From Ruegeria sp. HKCCD4315 (GTDB lineage Bacteria > Pseudomonadota > Alphaproteobacteria > Rhodobacterales > Rhodobacteraceae), in the NCBI RefSeq assembly GCF_013112245.1, contig NZ_WVRN01000003.1, positions 56,242-120,241 of the forward strand: DNA of 64,000 bases, written 5' to 3'. Positions 1 through 9,116 of this stretch are shown one piece after another. Both the position numbers and the translations under genes were made by a program. The notes under the pieces are model-generated. The model was not told where the DNA came from. It did not search any database and was given only the letters and a program-made list of their open reading frames with translations. Position 1 is the first letter of the stretch. Each line of letters starts with the position of its first letter.

Positions 1-87
1 TGGACTGATGAGTACGTGGCCGCGACCGGCGACGAACAGAACCCCTCCAATTCCTCGCCAACTCAAGCAAAGGAGAAATCCGAATGA
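1..87 (+). CDS. C-terminal tail of an upstream gene (partial, unknown)
   Basis: An open frame runs in from the left edge and stops with TGA at 85-87. The stop overlaps the ATG of the virB1-like gene in the ATGA arrangement that recurs through this operon. Only 28 residues are visible. They are hydrophilic (rich in Asn, Ser, Gln, Lys, Glu) and show no recognisable motif, so no function can be given. The overlap is the main support for a real, translationally coupled gene. Confidence 0.5.
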   Translation, partial: WTDEYVAATGDEQNPSNSSPTQAKEKSE

Positions 88-728
88 TCGCAGCAATGCG
101 GCCCCTTCTGCTCGTCTCCACGGCATTTGTGGCGACCGGCGCAAGCGCCCAGGTCATCGAATACGAGCCGGATGGCAGCGTGTTTCTGAACGGTGCGCGG
201 GCAGAAATCGTCAATGGCGTCGTTCGGCCAATCCGGATGCGTGAGTACACGCTTGACGAAAAACCGGAAGCGCCGAAGGCCAAGCCACAGGAAAAGATCG
301 AGATTGCGGGCAAGGCACCGCGGCCTCGCAGATCCTCGGGCGGCTGGTCGCAGGAGCGGATCGTCAAAGAAATCCACGCAGCGGCGGAACGCCATGACAT
401 TCCGGCCGAGTTGTTCATGGCGCTGGTCTGGCAGGAAAGCCGGTATCGGGCTGACGCTCTGTCACCCAAGGGTGCCTATGGCTTCGCACAGCTCATGCCC
501 GGAACGGCGAAAGACCTGGGCGTGAACCCAAAGAACCCTGCAGAAAATCTCGACGGTGGTGCCCGCTATTTGGCGGCGCAGTACCGCGAGTTCGGAACCT
601 GGAAGCTGGCGCTTGCCGCCTACAACGCCGGGCCTCACCGCGTCGTCGAATACGGCGGCGTCCCCCCCTTCACCGAAACCCGCAATTACGTGCGGATCAT
701 CCTAAGCAAAGTGAGCACTTCCTCATGA
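84..728 (+). CDS. virB1: VirB1-like lytic transglycosylase
   Basis: This is a periplasmic peptidoglycan-cleaving enzyme that opens the wall locally for assembly of the conjugation channel. It has 214 residues with a Sec signal peptide (about 1-22, ending ASA-Q). A lysozyme-like SLT domain follows from about residue 95, with the catalytic-Glu context ALVWQES, then the conserved [16 protein letters not shown] block and a later [10 protein letters not shown] block. These are hallmarks of SLT family 1. The gene overlaps the next by four bases (ATGA) and is first of the recognisable vir genes. A ribosome site, AGGAG, lies just before the ATG at 84. Confidence 0.93.
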   Translation: MIAAMRPLLLVSTAFVATGASAQVIEYEPDGSVFLNGARAEIVNGVVRPIRMREYTLDEKPEAPKAKPQEKIEIAGKAPRPRRSSGGWSQERIVKEIHAAAERHDIPAELFMALVWQESRYRADALSPKGAYGFAQLMPGTAKDLGVNPKNPAENLDGGARYLAAQYREFGTWKLALAAYNAGPHRVVEYGGVPPFTETRNYVRIILSKVSTSS

Positions 729-1006
729 AAAGAACCCACTTCTACCAGCAGATGGCGTTTTTCGCGATCACTGCGTTCATCATCACAGCAGCGCCCGCCT
801 CCGCTGGCTGGCTGCAAGATGCCATTGGCGATTTCATCAACGAAACGCTGGCCGACTCGAAGGTCGTTGGCGTCAGCCTTGCCGCTGTCGGCTTCATCTG
901 GGGCTGTCTCGCCTACGTGTTCGGCTGGGGTTCGCTGAAAGGCCCGGTAATCGCTATCGTCGTCGGCGCTGTTATCGGCCTCGCTGATACATTCATCGGA
1001 GGCTGA
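725..1006 (+). CDS. virB2: VirB2-like major pilin subunit
   Basis: A 93-residue protein with a long N-terminal signal segment (about 1-28, ending PASA), followed by a short mature part with two hydrophobic helices (about 47-65 and 72-88) joined by a small Gly/Trp loop. This is the layout of VirB2/TrbC conjugative pilins, which are processed and polymerised into the pilus. Its place between virB1 and virB3 is the standard position. It is assigned by size, topology and position, because pilins diverge strongly in sequence. Confidence 0.88.
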   Translation: MKRTHFYQQMAFFAITAFIITAAPASAGWLQDAIGDFINETLADSKVVGVSLAAVGFIWGCLAYVFGWGSLKGPVIAIVVGAVIGLADTFIGG

Positions 1007-1009
1007 TTG

Positions 1010-1288
1010 ATGCCGCGCCGCAATACGGTCTTTCGCGGCCTGAGCCGCCCCGCAGAATGGGGCGGCTTACCCGTGATCTATCTGCTGGTGATCCTCGGGA
1101 TGACCATGCTTTCGTTCTTCATGTTCGGGATAGCGCCAGCAATCATTGCGGGTTTTGTTTTCTACACCGGGCTTCGCCTCTTTTACGAATGGGAACCGGC
1201 TTTCTTCCGCGTCCTGTCCGTAACCCTTTCCAAAACTCCGCGCACCAAAAACCGCCAGCATCATGGGGGAGATTACTATAGTGCCTAA
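1010..1288 (+). CDS. virB3: VirB3-like inner membrane protein
   Basis: A 92-residue protein with an N-terminal segment rich in Arg and Pro, then a hydrophobic hairpin (about 24-60). This is the VirB3 pattern, an inner-membrane partner of VirB4 in pilus assembly. I chose the ATG at 1010, four bases after the virB2 stop. A TTG three bases earlier is also in frame but less likely. The 3' end overlaps virB4 by 26 bases, suggesting coupled translation. Confidence 0.87.
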   Translation: MPRRNTVFRGLSRPAEWGGLPVIYLLVILGMTMLSFFMFGIAPAIIAGFVFYTGLRLFYEWEPAFFRVLSVTLSKTPRTKNRQHHGGDYYSA

Positions 1289-3647
1289 GCCTGCTGCACA
1301 GGATTTGTGGACCCTTGCCCGCTCGTTGATCGAGCCGAGCTGGCGCAAGGATGAAATGAGCCTCTTTCAGATGTTGCCGTATGGCTATGTCGTGGACGAT
1401 GAGGTCATTTCTACACGCAACGGTGGCCTCATCGCCGCTGCAGAAATCACCGGAATCAACGCAAACACGCTGGACGAAAACGAGTTCGAGTTCCTGGCCG
1501 AACGGTTTGAGCGTGTATTGCGCACGACACCCAATGAGGTGGCCTTTTATGTTCATCGACTGACCGTCCCAGCTGAGACTGGTCATGTCATCACAGATCC
1601 AACCGGCTTTGCCGGTGCAGTGGCGCAGGCCATGCGCTCAGCGTCCGTCGATGCAGAGCTGAAAGAACGCAAGATCATCATCAGCGCCATTCTGCAAAAG
1701 CGGCAGGATGAGCGGGCAAAACAGATGTTCGGCATGTCGTCTGGAACGATAGACGAGGAACGCCGCGAAATGATGGAACAGCTCGACGGTGTGTTCACAA
1801 CACTGGCGGGCACGCTGGGCGAGGCCCGTATGCGCCGGCTGAAGCTCAGCGAGGGGCGTTGGCTCGGCTATTATGGAATGCTGTTGAACGGTCGGTATCA
1901 GCCGATCATTCACACGAACATTGCAGAACCCATCGCCTTCAACATGCCGCAAGAGGATGTGCTGTTTCAGGGCAAGCGCGGCAAACTGGTCACGGGCGAC
2001 GATCAGGAACGCTCCATCCGTGTCTATTCCCTGAAGAATTACCCGATGGCTTCGTTCCCCGGCATTTTCGACGGGCTAGACCTGCCGGTTGATGTCGTGA
2101 TTTCGCAATCCTTCCTGCCGATCAGCCGCGCCCAGGCGCAGGAAATGGAACGCCGCAAGTCGGGACAAATGCGCTCGGCAGGCGACAAGGCAAAGTCGCT
2201 TGAAGAGGATTTGTCCATTCTGGCGGACGGCATTGCCTCCGGCACCATGTCACTCGGCAAGCACCACCTGTCGATCTGCGTGTTTGGGAACGAGGAAGAT
2301 CTGAAAACCGCCGAAAAACACATCATCGGTGAAATCCAGATTTCGGGTGGCACGGTGAAGCGCGAAGCGATGTCGGCCCGTGCCGTGTACTTCGCACAGC
2401 ACCCCGGCAATTTCGCGTTCCGCGCCCGTGAAGAACTGATCACGGACCAGAACTTTGCGGATATGGTTGCGTTCCACATGCGCCCCAAAGGGTTGGATGC
2501 GGAAAAGCTACCTTGGCCGGGGCCATTGGCGACTTTCCCGACGACACACGGGGACAGCTACGATGTTTCGCTGCACCTTCCCAAGACCAGTAACGACCCT
2601 GAAAACCTGCCCTCCGGGCATACGATCGTTCTTGGACCGAACGGCTCGGGTAAAACTGTGATCGCGATGCTGCTGGCAACAATGGCGGTTGCACAGGGCG
2701 CGCGGATCATCGCTTTTGACAAAGACCGGGCAATGGAGGCTCCAATGCGGGCGCTCGGTGCGCAGTACATCCGCGTCCGAGTTGGTGAGCCAACCGGCAT
2801 GAACCCTTTTCAGACCGAGACGGATGAGGCTGGGCAAAGCTGGCTCGCCAATTGGGTCATTGCCCTGTTGAGCTATGACGAACCACTGACCACCGATCAG
2901 AAGGATGAAATCACAAGGGCTTGCCAAGCCAATGCCACTTTGCCGCCTGCGCTTCAGAACTTCGATTCACTGGTGGAACGGTTCAGAGCCTTTGACGATG
3001 ACAAGAACCTGTACAAGCGTGCAAGTGAATGGGCGGGCGAAGGCCGCTTGTCCTGGATGTTTGGCGAGGGTGGCTCAGATCCGTTTGCTGCTGGCGACCG
3101 TCATCTTGTGTTCGATATTTCTGAGGTTCTGGATGACGAATTGGTGCGGCTGGCATGGATCAGCTACGTCATGCGCCAGATTGAACGCCGCTGCGCCACC
3201 AAGATACCCACTGTCTTTGTGATTGATGAAGCATGGGTAATTGCTGGCAACCCTTATGGCGCTGGCATCCTCATAAATGCCTACACCACGTATCGGAAGC
3301 TGAACGTCATGATGATGATGATGACGCAGATCCCCGATCACCTCCTGTCGTCAGCGGCAAGTAAGTCGATCCTGGAAAACACCAGCACGCAACTCTTGTT
3401 CCCCTCTCGATCCGGCAATGAAGCAGACTACCGGGCAATCGGCTTGAACGATTCAGAGCTGGGCGCGCTGAGGGCGCATTTTGGCGACCGCGTAATGCTC
3501 ATGAAGAAAGGTGATGAGAGTGTTTGGCTCGATGTCGATGTCGGCGCGCTCGGCCCGCTTCTTCGTGTTCTGAGCGGATCAGACGGAAAATCGTTCCCTG
3601 ATCCTGACTGGCGAAAAAACCCCAACTTCTGGAAGGAAATCACATGA
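1263..3647 (+). CDS. virB4: VirB4 family ATPase of the type IV secretion system
   Basis: A 794-residue cytoplasmic ATPase that energises pilus biogenesis and substrate transfer together with VirB11 and VirD4. The Walker A motif GPNGSGKT is at residues 458-465. The Walker B segment VFVIDEAW is near 650, and a conserved MMMMTQ stretch follows it. Length and domain order, with a large N-terminal CagE/TrbE/VirB region before the RecA-like domain, match full-length VirB4. The start lies inside virB3 and the stop overlaps the next small gene by four bases. Confidence 0.97.
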   Translation: MGEITIVPKPAAQDLWTLARSLIEPSWRKDEMSLFQMLPYGYVVDDEVISTRNGGLIAAAEITGINANTLDENEFEFLAERFERVLRTTPNEVAFYVHRLTVPAETGHVITDPTGFAGAVAQAMRSASVDAELKERKIIISAILQKRQDERAKQMFGMSSGTIDEERREMMEQLDGVFTTLAGTLGEARMRRLKLSEGRWLGYYGMLLNGRYQPIIHTNIAEPIAFNMPQEDVLFQGKRGKLVTGDDQERSIRVYSLKNYPMASFPGIFDGLDLPVDVVISQSFLPISRAQAQEMERRKSGQMRSAGDKAKSLEEDLSILADGIASGTMSLGKHHLSICVFGNEEDLKTAEKHIIGEIQISGGTVKREAMSARAVYFAQHPGNFAFRAREELITDQNFADMVAFHMRPKGLDAEKLPWPGPLATFPTTHGDSYDVSLHLPKTSNDPENLPSGHTIVLGPNGSGKTVIAMLLATMAVAQGARIIAFDKDRAMEAPMRALGAQYIRVRVGEPTGMNPFQTETDEAGQSWLANWVIALLSYDEPLTTDQKDEITRACQANATLPPALQNFDSLVERFRAFDDDKNLYKRASEWAGEGRLSWMFGEGGSDPFAAGDRHLVFDISEVLDDELVRLAWISYVMRQIERRCATKIPTVFVIDEAWVIAGNPYGAGILINAYTTYRKLNVMMMMMTQIPDHLLSSAASKSILENTSTQLLFPSRSGNEADYRAIGLNDSELGALRAHFGDRVMLMKKGDESVWLDVDVGALGPLLRVLSGSDGKSFPDPDWRKNPNFWKEIT

Positions 3648-3781
3648 AAGCCCGCCTTGTCATCACCCTTGTAGTTCTGGCCGCTGTCTCGGCCTGCACC
3701 AGCACCTATTCGGGCTATCGCAGCAAATGCGCCTGTGACTTTGAGCGCATGACCTCCCCTGAAAACTTGGAGTTTGTCTGA
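3644..3781 (+). CDS. Small lipoprotein, candidate VirB7
   Basis: A 45-residue reading frame begins with ATG overlapping the virB4 stop and ends with TGA overlapping the virB5 ATG by one base. It starts MKARLV and has a hydrophobic stretch ending in the lipobox AVSAC, so Cys18 would become the lipidated N-terminus. About 28 residues remain after cleavage, with further Cys residues. VirB7 proteins are short outer-membrane lipoproteins that stabilise VirB9. Size, lipobox and operon position make this the best VirB7 candidate, although VirB7 usually sits between virB6 and virB8. Confidence 0.75.
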   Translation: MKARLVITLVVLAAVSACTSTYSGYRSKCACDFERMTSPENLEFV

Positions 3782-4527
3782 TGGATATTTCAAAGAAATT
3801 CCGCACAACCATTGCTGTTTCGGTTCTGGCCGCCCTGCCAGTTATGACGGCAGCCCAAGGTGTTCCGACCATCGACGCCACGGCCATTGCACAGGACGCA
3901 GCCAATTCGGCCCGCGAAGTCGCGGAAATGGTCCGCCAATACGAACAGCTGATGCAACAATATGAGAAGCTCGAGCAGCAGAGGGCACTGCTCGAAAACT
4001 CCCTCAAAACCATCAGTGGTCTGACGGATCTGGACCAGTTCAACAGCCGCAGCTTTCTGAAACTGGCAACGGCAGCTGACACGCTTGGATACGCCTTGAA
4101 CGCGACCGAAGATACGATTGGCGATCTTCCAGGCGTCGCCGGACTCGCGATGGAACGCCGATCAATCAGCCTGGGGCTGAACAATGGAATCCTTAAAGAA
4201 TTCAGTACGTCAGACGTGCCAGCCCGGCGCATTCTCTCGGAGCGAGGTGGCGCTGGCTTGATGGCATCGGCCTTGGGTGAGAATGGCTATGACATGGCCG
4301 GTCAGCTCTCCGAAGATGCAGAAAAGCTGCGCGGTGAAATCGGTCAGCAAGAAGATCTGAAGGATGCAATCGACTACAACACGGCGGTTCTCCTTAAACT
4401 CCTTCAGGTTGAAATTGAAATCTTACGCGCAACCTCGGCTAATGCTCTGGCGTCGGGCACGGATCTGGCTGCAACCGCTGCCGATCTTTCGACACTCAGC
4501 AACTATGTACGAGGAACCTCACAATGA
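3781..4527 (+). CDS. virB5: VirB5-like minor pilin / pilus tip protein
   Basis: A 248-residue secreted protein with a signal peptide (about 1-25). A long, strongly helical region follows, with coiled-coil character between about 40 and 80 (repeated Gln/Glu/Leu, as in EQLMQQYEKLEQQ) and another helix near the C-terminus. VirB5/TrbJ proteins are helical bundle pilus-associated adhesins with this profile. It lies between virB4 and virB6 as expected and overlaps the next gene by four bases. Confidence 0.88.
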   Translation: MDISKKFRTTIAVSVLAALPVMTAAQGVPTIDATAIAQDAANSAREVAEMVRQYEQLMQQYEKLEQQRALLENSLKTISGLTDLDQFNSRSFLKLATAADTLGYALNATEDTIGDLPGVAGLAMERRSISLGLNNGILKEFSTSDVPARRILSERGGAGLMASALGENGYDMAGQLSEDAEKLRGEIGQQEDLKDAIDYNTAVLLKLLQVEIEILRATSANALASGTDLAATAADLSTLSNYVRGTSQ

Positions 4528-5024
4528 AACTCCGCTCAACTCTCATCCTGACCATTGCAGCCGCCGCCGTTATGTCGGGGGCTGCATCGGCACAGGTGAA
4601 GCTGCGCCCATCACCCAAGGTCGATATGCCGTTCGGTGAATATCGTAAGTGCCTTGGGTACTCGGGTGCGCGTGAGTACGGTCGTCAATTCGTCAAAAAC
4701 GATCAAGCGCGCATGGCCGAAGCGGGCCAATCCGCAGACAAGCAGCCTCTTGTGACCAACTGGTCGGTGGTGATCCTGAATGAACAGGTCATCGCTGCGC
4801 ACGAGGCCACCATCGAGCAATGCATTCTGCGCAAATCTGGCGAGACCTTCAGCACCGAATGTCCGCTGGGCGGTTTAAGCCGTGAGGACGCCGCCCAAAA
4901 GGTCGGAGCTGACCAAGACGAGTTTTGGACCCAACCGTCCGACAATCTTGCCGCGCTGAAAAAAGAGCAACGGACCCGTCTGGAAGCTCTGCGCCCTGCA
5001 ATTGAGGAGGCTTGTGGGCCGTGA
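4524..5024 (+). CDS. Secreted protein of unknown function in the vir operon
   Basis: A 166-residue protein with a clear Sec signal peptide (about 1-24, ending ASA-Q). The mature part is hydrophilic and mostly helical, with four Cys residues (in KCLG, QCIL, TECP and EACG) that could form two disulfides in the periplasm. I do not recognise the family. It is embedded between virB5 and virB6 with overlaps on both sides, so it is very probably translated with the channel genes and serves the apparatus, perhaps as an entry-exclusion or pilus accessory factor. That role is inferred from position only. Confidence 0.8.
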   Translation: MKLRSTLILTIAAAAVMSGAASAQVKLRPSPKVDMPFGEYRKCLGYSGAREYGRQFVKNDQARMAEAGQSADKQPLVTNWSVVILNEQVIAAHEATIEQCILRKSGETFSTECPLGGLSREDAAQKVGADQDEFWTQPSDNLAALKKEQRTRLEALRPAIEEACGP

Positions 5025-6076
5025 TCCAAGATTTCGTCAGCTCGATTGAGGCTGCGCTAAATAACTTCTCGCAGCAAGCATACAACAGCCTGGCGGCGGA
5101 TCTCGCATCCGCCCTCTGGGCAATAGCCGCGCTGATCTTCGTGGCAATGCTGATCAACGGTGTGCTTCAAATCCGAGAAATCGGGTTTGGTGGCTATGTC
5201 GGCTGGATCATTCGGGCGACGATCATCATTGGTATGGCTTCTAGCTGGAGCTTCTTTCAACCCATTTATCAGGGCATTTCGAGCCTCCCAGACACGATTG
5301 CCGGAGAACTGACCGGCACAACAAATGTCTGGGAAGCACTCGATGACATTGCGCTTCAGTGTTTCTTGATGGGCCAGCAGGCTATTGAAAACGCAACCTG
5401 GGGTCTGAGCATCACCGGGGCTATTCTCTGGGTTGTTGGGGCTGTCATCGTTGCTTTTGGCACCGGCATGGCGCTGATCGCAAAAGGCGGTCTAGCGGTC
5501 CTGCTGGGTCTAGCGCCTGTTTTCATCGCAACGCTGCTCAGCTCGGCAACAGCCAATATCTTCGCAGCCTGGGCGAAAACGACTGTTGGCCTGATCATGG
5601 TCATCGTCGTTCTGACAGGCATCGTTTCTCTTATTCAGGCCCTTTTCAGCTCCGAACTGACCGCTGTTGAGGATGTGAACAATATGGAGGCCAGTGGCCG
5701 GTTTTTGGCGATCTGCATTGTTTCAATCGTGATGCTCACGCAGATCCCGTCGCTCGCGGGCGGGATGTCGGGTGCAATCGTTTCGGCATCCTCGGGTCTT
5801 GCCGTGGCAACTGGTGCTGCAGCAGCCGCAAGAAGTGCATTGGGCACTGCAAGCGACGGCGCAAGGGGTGCAGTAGCCGGTGGGAAAACTGCCGCTGCTA
5901 TGGCTTCCGCAGCACGTGACGGGACTGGCGTTCGTGACAGCGCGTCTCGCGCAATGCAAGCGCGTCGGGACATAGCGCACAGAGCCCGAAATCAGGATGG
6001 GGCAGCTCGTCAGAGCTACGCCGCTGACCGTTACCGGCAGAGCATTCGACAAGCTCGCGCCAATAAATCTTCATAA
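5021..6076 (+). CDS. virB6: VirB6-like polytopic inner membrane channel protein
   Basis: About 351 residues with at least five to six strong membrane segments between residues 30 and 250. A long small-residue and Arg-rich tail follows (Ala, Gly, Ser, Arg; about 265-351). VirB6/TrbL proteins form the inner-membrane part of the channel. I chose the GTG at 5021 because a GAGGAGG ribosome site lies ten bases upstream and the GTGA overlap with the previous stop matches the operon style. A TTG at 5012 is in frame but almost abuts the ribosome site. Confidence 0.9.
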   Translation: MIQDFVSSIEAALNNFSQQAYNSLAADLASALWAIAALIFVAMLINGVLQIREIGFGGYVGWIIRATIIIGMASSWSFFQPIYQGISSLPDTIAGELTGTTNVWEALDDIALQCFLMGQQAIENATWGLSITGAILWVVGAVIVAFGTGMALIAKGGLAVLLGLAPVFIATLLSSATANIFAAWAKTTVGLIMVIVVLTGIVSLIQALFSSELTAVEDVNNMEASGRFLAICIVSIVMLTQIPSLAGGMSGAIVSASSGLAVATGAAAAARSALGTASDGARGAVAGGKTAAAMASAARDGTGVRDSASRAMQARRDIAHRARNQDGAARQSYAADRYRQSIRQARANKSS

Positions 6077-6093
6077 ATCGAGGTACAGAGCAA

Positions 6094-6738
6094 ATGTCAC
6101 ACGTGACAGATCACGAAAAAGAACTCTTTCTGGGCGCACGCCGCGATGCCTTCAAATGGCAGGTATTCGGCATGGTCGGCATGGCAATGGGCGTGGCCTC
6201 TATGATTGGCTGGGCGATGCTCCTTCCCCTGAAGGAAATCCGCGCGGTGCCATTCTCCATTGATCCGGACACGAAACTGCCGGTCCTGCTGACTGAAAAA
6301 GTCGAAGAACTGGAACCTTCTGAGGCGATGGCCTTCCGTGAAGTCGCAAATTATGTGCGCGACCGGGAAACCTATGATGTCCAGGACAACAACGAGCGCC
6401 TGAAATCGGTGCTGCGTCGTTCTGATGAGCTGGCCGAAACGTCCTACCGCGAACTGTGGGACGGTTCGAACGACAACCATCCTGACGAAATCTATACGCC
6501 CAAGACAAAGGTGCAGACCGAAATTCTGGGCGTCTCGCCGGTCAACGATGAGACGGTGCAGGTCGAGATCCGCAAGTCCCTGATCGTGCCAAACCAAGCA
6601 ACGGCCTCAGCCCGCTACGTGGTCACTGTGACCTACGGGTTTGAGGAAAAAATCGTGACGTCGATGGATGAGCTTCTGGAAAATCCGTTCGGCTTCGTCG
6701 TCACCAACTACCGCGTAGACGCCATAGGGAAGGTCTGA
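6094..6738 (+). CDS. virB8: VirB8 assembly factor
   Basis: A 214-residue bitopic inner-membrane protein with a short cytoplasmic N-terminus, one membrane span (about 24-46), then a periplasmic domain of about 165 residues. The periplasmic domain carries the VirB8 pattern, including RDRETYD near its start and VTVTYGFEE near its end. VirB8 is a nucleation and assembly factor that contacts VirB5, VirB9 and VirB10. The stop overlaps the virB9 ATG by one base. Confidence 0.94.
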   Translation: MSHVTDHEKELFLGARRDAFKWQVFGMVGMAMGVASMIGWAMLLPLKEIRAVPFSIDPDTKLPVLLTEKVEELEPSEAMAFREVANYVRDRETYDVQDNNERLKSVLRRSDELAETSYRELWDGSNDNHPDEIYTPKTKVQTEILGVSPVNDETVQVEIRKSLIVPNQATASARYVVTVTYGFEEKIVTSMDELLENPFGFVVTNYRVDAIGKV

Positions 6739-7553
6739 TGCAGCGTTCTTTCAAAACACTCACCGCCACCGCCGCAGCAGTTTTGGCATTCTCTACGCCT
6801 CTGCTCGCTGAAATCACACCGACGCCAGACGGAAAGAATGCGGATCATCGCATCACGCATTTCCATTACGTCGAGAACCAGGTGTACCGCATCACTGTAG
6901 GTGAACGCCTGATTACCTATGTTCACTTTCCGCAGGGCGAGACCGTCCGCAGCATTGGCGCGGGCGACACTGAGAGTTTTCAGATCACCCGCCTGCAGGA
7001 AGGTCGCGTTATTGCGTTCAAGCCAGAAATCCTGAACTCGGATTCAAACCTGACCGTCCTGACCAATCGCGGGACATACAACTTCTATCTGGTTCCGGCC
7101 GAGAGCGCCGCCGAACGCAAACGTGTTCCATTTCGGGTCACGTTCTACAACAAAAACAACAGCGGCGGGACCACAACGCGTCGCGGCACAGTCGCTCGGA
7201 GCGAGCCGAAGCCAACTGGCCGGTTTGTGAACCAGAACTATTCGCGCTCGGGCAAAGCGGACTTTGCGCCCACCGCCGTGTGGGATGATGGCGTTCACAC
7301 CTATATGCAAATCCCGCAGGATGCGGAGTTGCCGGGGATTTTCCGTGTCCTGCCTGATGGCCGCGAGCTGATGGTGAACACCACAGTCAAAGAGCGCGGC
7401 ATTATCCAGGTGCAGGGCCTTTCCGACCTTTGGACACTGCGCATCGAAGACACTTCGATCTGTGTACGAAACGATGGCGACGCGTTTCAGCAGGCGAGTG
7501 CAACGGGCAGGCCCGTTACTTCACAGACAGTTAAACCGGGGGGCAGCAAGTAA
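6738..7553 (+). CDS. virB9: VirB9 outer membrane core complex protein
   Basis: A 271-residue secreted protein with a signal peptide (about 1-24, ending LLA-E). The N-terminal beta domain includes RITHFHYVENQVYRI. A C-terminal conserved VirB9/TrbG domain (about 175-250) contains FAPTAVWDDG and TYMQIP, typical of the family. With VirB7 and the VirB10 barrel it forms the outer-membrane core complex. It overlaps both neighbours by one base. Confidence 0.95.
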   Translation: MQRSFKTLTATAAAVLAFSTPLLAEITPTPDGKNADHRITHFHYVENQVYRITVGERLITYVHFPQGETVRSIGAGDTESFQITRLQEGRVIAFKPEILNSDSNLTVLTNRGTYNFYLVPAESAAERKRVPFRVTFYNKNNSGGTTTRRGTVARSEPKPTGRFVNQNYSRSGKADFAPTAVWDDGVHTYMQIPQDAELPGIFRVLPDGRELMVNTTVKERGIIQVQGLSDLWTLRIEDTSICVRNDGDAFQQASATGRPVTSQTVKPGGSK

Positions 7554-8233
7554 TGGATCGCAATCAGACAATTGCGGCACGGGCGGCGGCTGAACAGCCG
7601 TCGCAACGTGTCCGGAAGAAGTTCGACCCAAAGAAGCTGATAACCGTTGCAATCGCAGGCGCGGTGTTCCTGGGCTTTGTATGGTTTGTCATGGGCCATG
7701 AAAACAAAAGCACGAACACGGGTGTCCGCGTTGACGCTTTGCAACAAGGTGGTGGCGAGCGATACGGGCTTTTGACCGCACGGGGACCAGAGGCCGATGA
7801 GCCGGAACCAGAGGCTTTGCCCGAGGAAATTGAGGTGGCAACACCGGCAACAGTGCCGCAGGTCGATTCCGAAGGGCTGAAACAAGCCTTGAAAACTATC
7901 GAGCAACAGAACGGTCGGATTTCCGATCTGCAAGACGAGCTGACGGACGCCAAAGTTTCGCTGTCCGAAAAAGACGGTGAAATCGCAACGCTGAACCTGA
8001 CCAATGAACGCCTTCAGGTCAGATATGATGAGCGAGAGAAGAAGTTCCAGACGGAACTTGCCCAGGCCATCGCAGATGCGGAGGCCCGGGCACTTGCCAG
8101 CGTAAGCCACCTTCAGGCGCAAGGTCTGACCGATGACGAGCGGCGCAGACTCGAAGAACTGAAGAAGATGCGCCAGCGGCAGAACCAGTCGGACGGCATT
8201 GTGTTCGATGAAAACCCATACGGCAGAAACTGA
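7553..8233 (+). CDS. VirB10 inner-membrane half: anchor and coiled-coil protein
   Basis: 226 residues: a basic cytoplasmic N-terminus (about 1-28), one membrane span (about 29-46), an acidic Pro/Glu-rich linker (about 80-100), then a long coiled coil (about 108-205) with heptad-like Leu, Glu, Lys and Gln. This is the N-terminal layout of VirB10, but the protein stops before any TrbI/VirB10 beta domain. That domain is encoded by the next gene with its own signal peptide. I infer that the two products together replace one membrane-spanning VirB10. An unrelated accessory protein is the alternative. Confidence 0.75.
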   Translation: MDRNQTIAARAAAEQPSQRVRKKFDPKKLITVAIAGAVFLGFVWFVMGHENKSTNTGVRVDALQQGGGERYGLLTARGPEADEPEPEALPEEIEVATPATVPQVDSEGLKQALKTIEQQNGRISDLQDELTDAKVSLSEKDGEIATLNLTNERLQVRYDEREKKFQTELAQAIADAEARALASVSHLQAQGLTDDERRRLEELKKMRQRQNQSDGIVFDENPYGRN

Positions 8234-8244
8234 TGGAGCTGACG

Positions 8245-9078
8245 ATGAACAGAACAGCACTCACCCTCGCCCTGGTCACGTTGGCCTCAAGCGCGATGGC
8301 ACAGGACGCACCCGGTCAAAACTACCAGCCGATCAATGGTGGATCGCAGCCGGTCATTTTCCAACCCTTCCCTGCAGCGCCGCAGCCGGTTCAAGTCCAG
8401 CCAGACGACACCCGCCTGCCTGAAGATCAACGCGGCTATCAGGAAAACCAAAACACGACATGGCAAAACAATCTGGTCGAAGAATATCCCCCCATCGTCG
8501 GGGCCTCGATCATTGACGATCCGTCGCGCACCCTGACGCAAGGCACGGTTTTGTCGGCTGTGTTCGGTGGCGCGGTCAGCTCGGAGTTGCCCGGCAGTGT
8601 CGTGGCGACGATTACACGTGGCGTCTACTCGATGGACGGCACGCGTTTGCTTCTGCCGCGCGGATCGAAGCTCTTTGGCGAGTATCGAGCGGACACGACA
8701 TTGGCGCAAACGCGCATCATGATCGTTTGGAGCCGTGTCATCACGCCTGACGGCCTGTCAACTCAGGTCGGATCGGCTGGTACGGACGGTCAAGGCCGGA
8801 CTGGTGCGACCGGCAGGGTGAACACACACTTTGGGAAACGGTTCGGAACTGCAGCGCTGTTGTCCATCATCGGCATTGCGCCGGTGGCACTGGTCTCTGA
8901 CAACGATAGCAACAACTCGGTTCGCACTGATCTGGCAACGCAAGTGGGGTCTAACCTGCAGAACGCTACGGCAGCGGCGCTTGATGAATACCTGCGCATT
9001 ACTCCGACAGTCTTTGTCGATCAGGGCAGTCGCATCAACGCCATCCTGCAGCGCGACGTTGTGTTCGATAGCTTCTGA
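8245..9078 (+). CDS. virB10: VirB10/TrbI C-terminal domain protein with its own signal peptide
   Basis: 277 residues beginning with a clean Sec signal peptide (MNRTALTL...SSAMA-Q). A Pro/Gln-rich stretch follows, then the TrbI/VirB10 beta domain with LTQGTVLSAVF near residue 105 and LLLPRGSKLFGEY near 135, and a helical antenna region (about 200-222). VirB10 normally carries these after an inner-membrane span on one chain, whereas here the span is on the preceding protein. I prefer the ATG at 8245, six bases after GGAG. An in-frame ATG at 8233 overlaps the previous stop. Confidence 0.9.
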   Translation: MNRTALTLALVTLASSAMAQDAPGQNYQPINGGSQPVIFQPFPAAPQPVQVQPDDTRLPEDQRGYQENQNTTWQNNLVEEYPPIVGASIIDDPSRTLTQGTVLSAVFGGAVSSELPGSVVATITRGVYSMDGTRLLLPRGSKLFGEYRADTTLAQTRIMIVWSRVITPDGLSTQVGSAGTDGQGRTGATGRVNTHFGKRFGTAALLSIIGIAPVALVSDNDSNNSVRTDLATQVGSNLQNATAAALDEYLRITPTVFVDQGSRINAILQRDVVFDSF

Positions 9079-9116
9079 GCGCGAGCCAATGAGCCGACCG
9101 CCTCAGCAGTCTTTCC

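Noticed and set aside
8231..8247. Simple frameshift as cause of the VirB10 split
   Set aside because: The second gene starts with a full signal peptide and its own ribosome site, which a frameshift would not produce.
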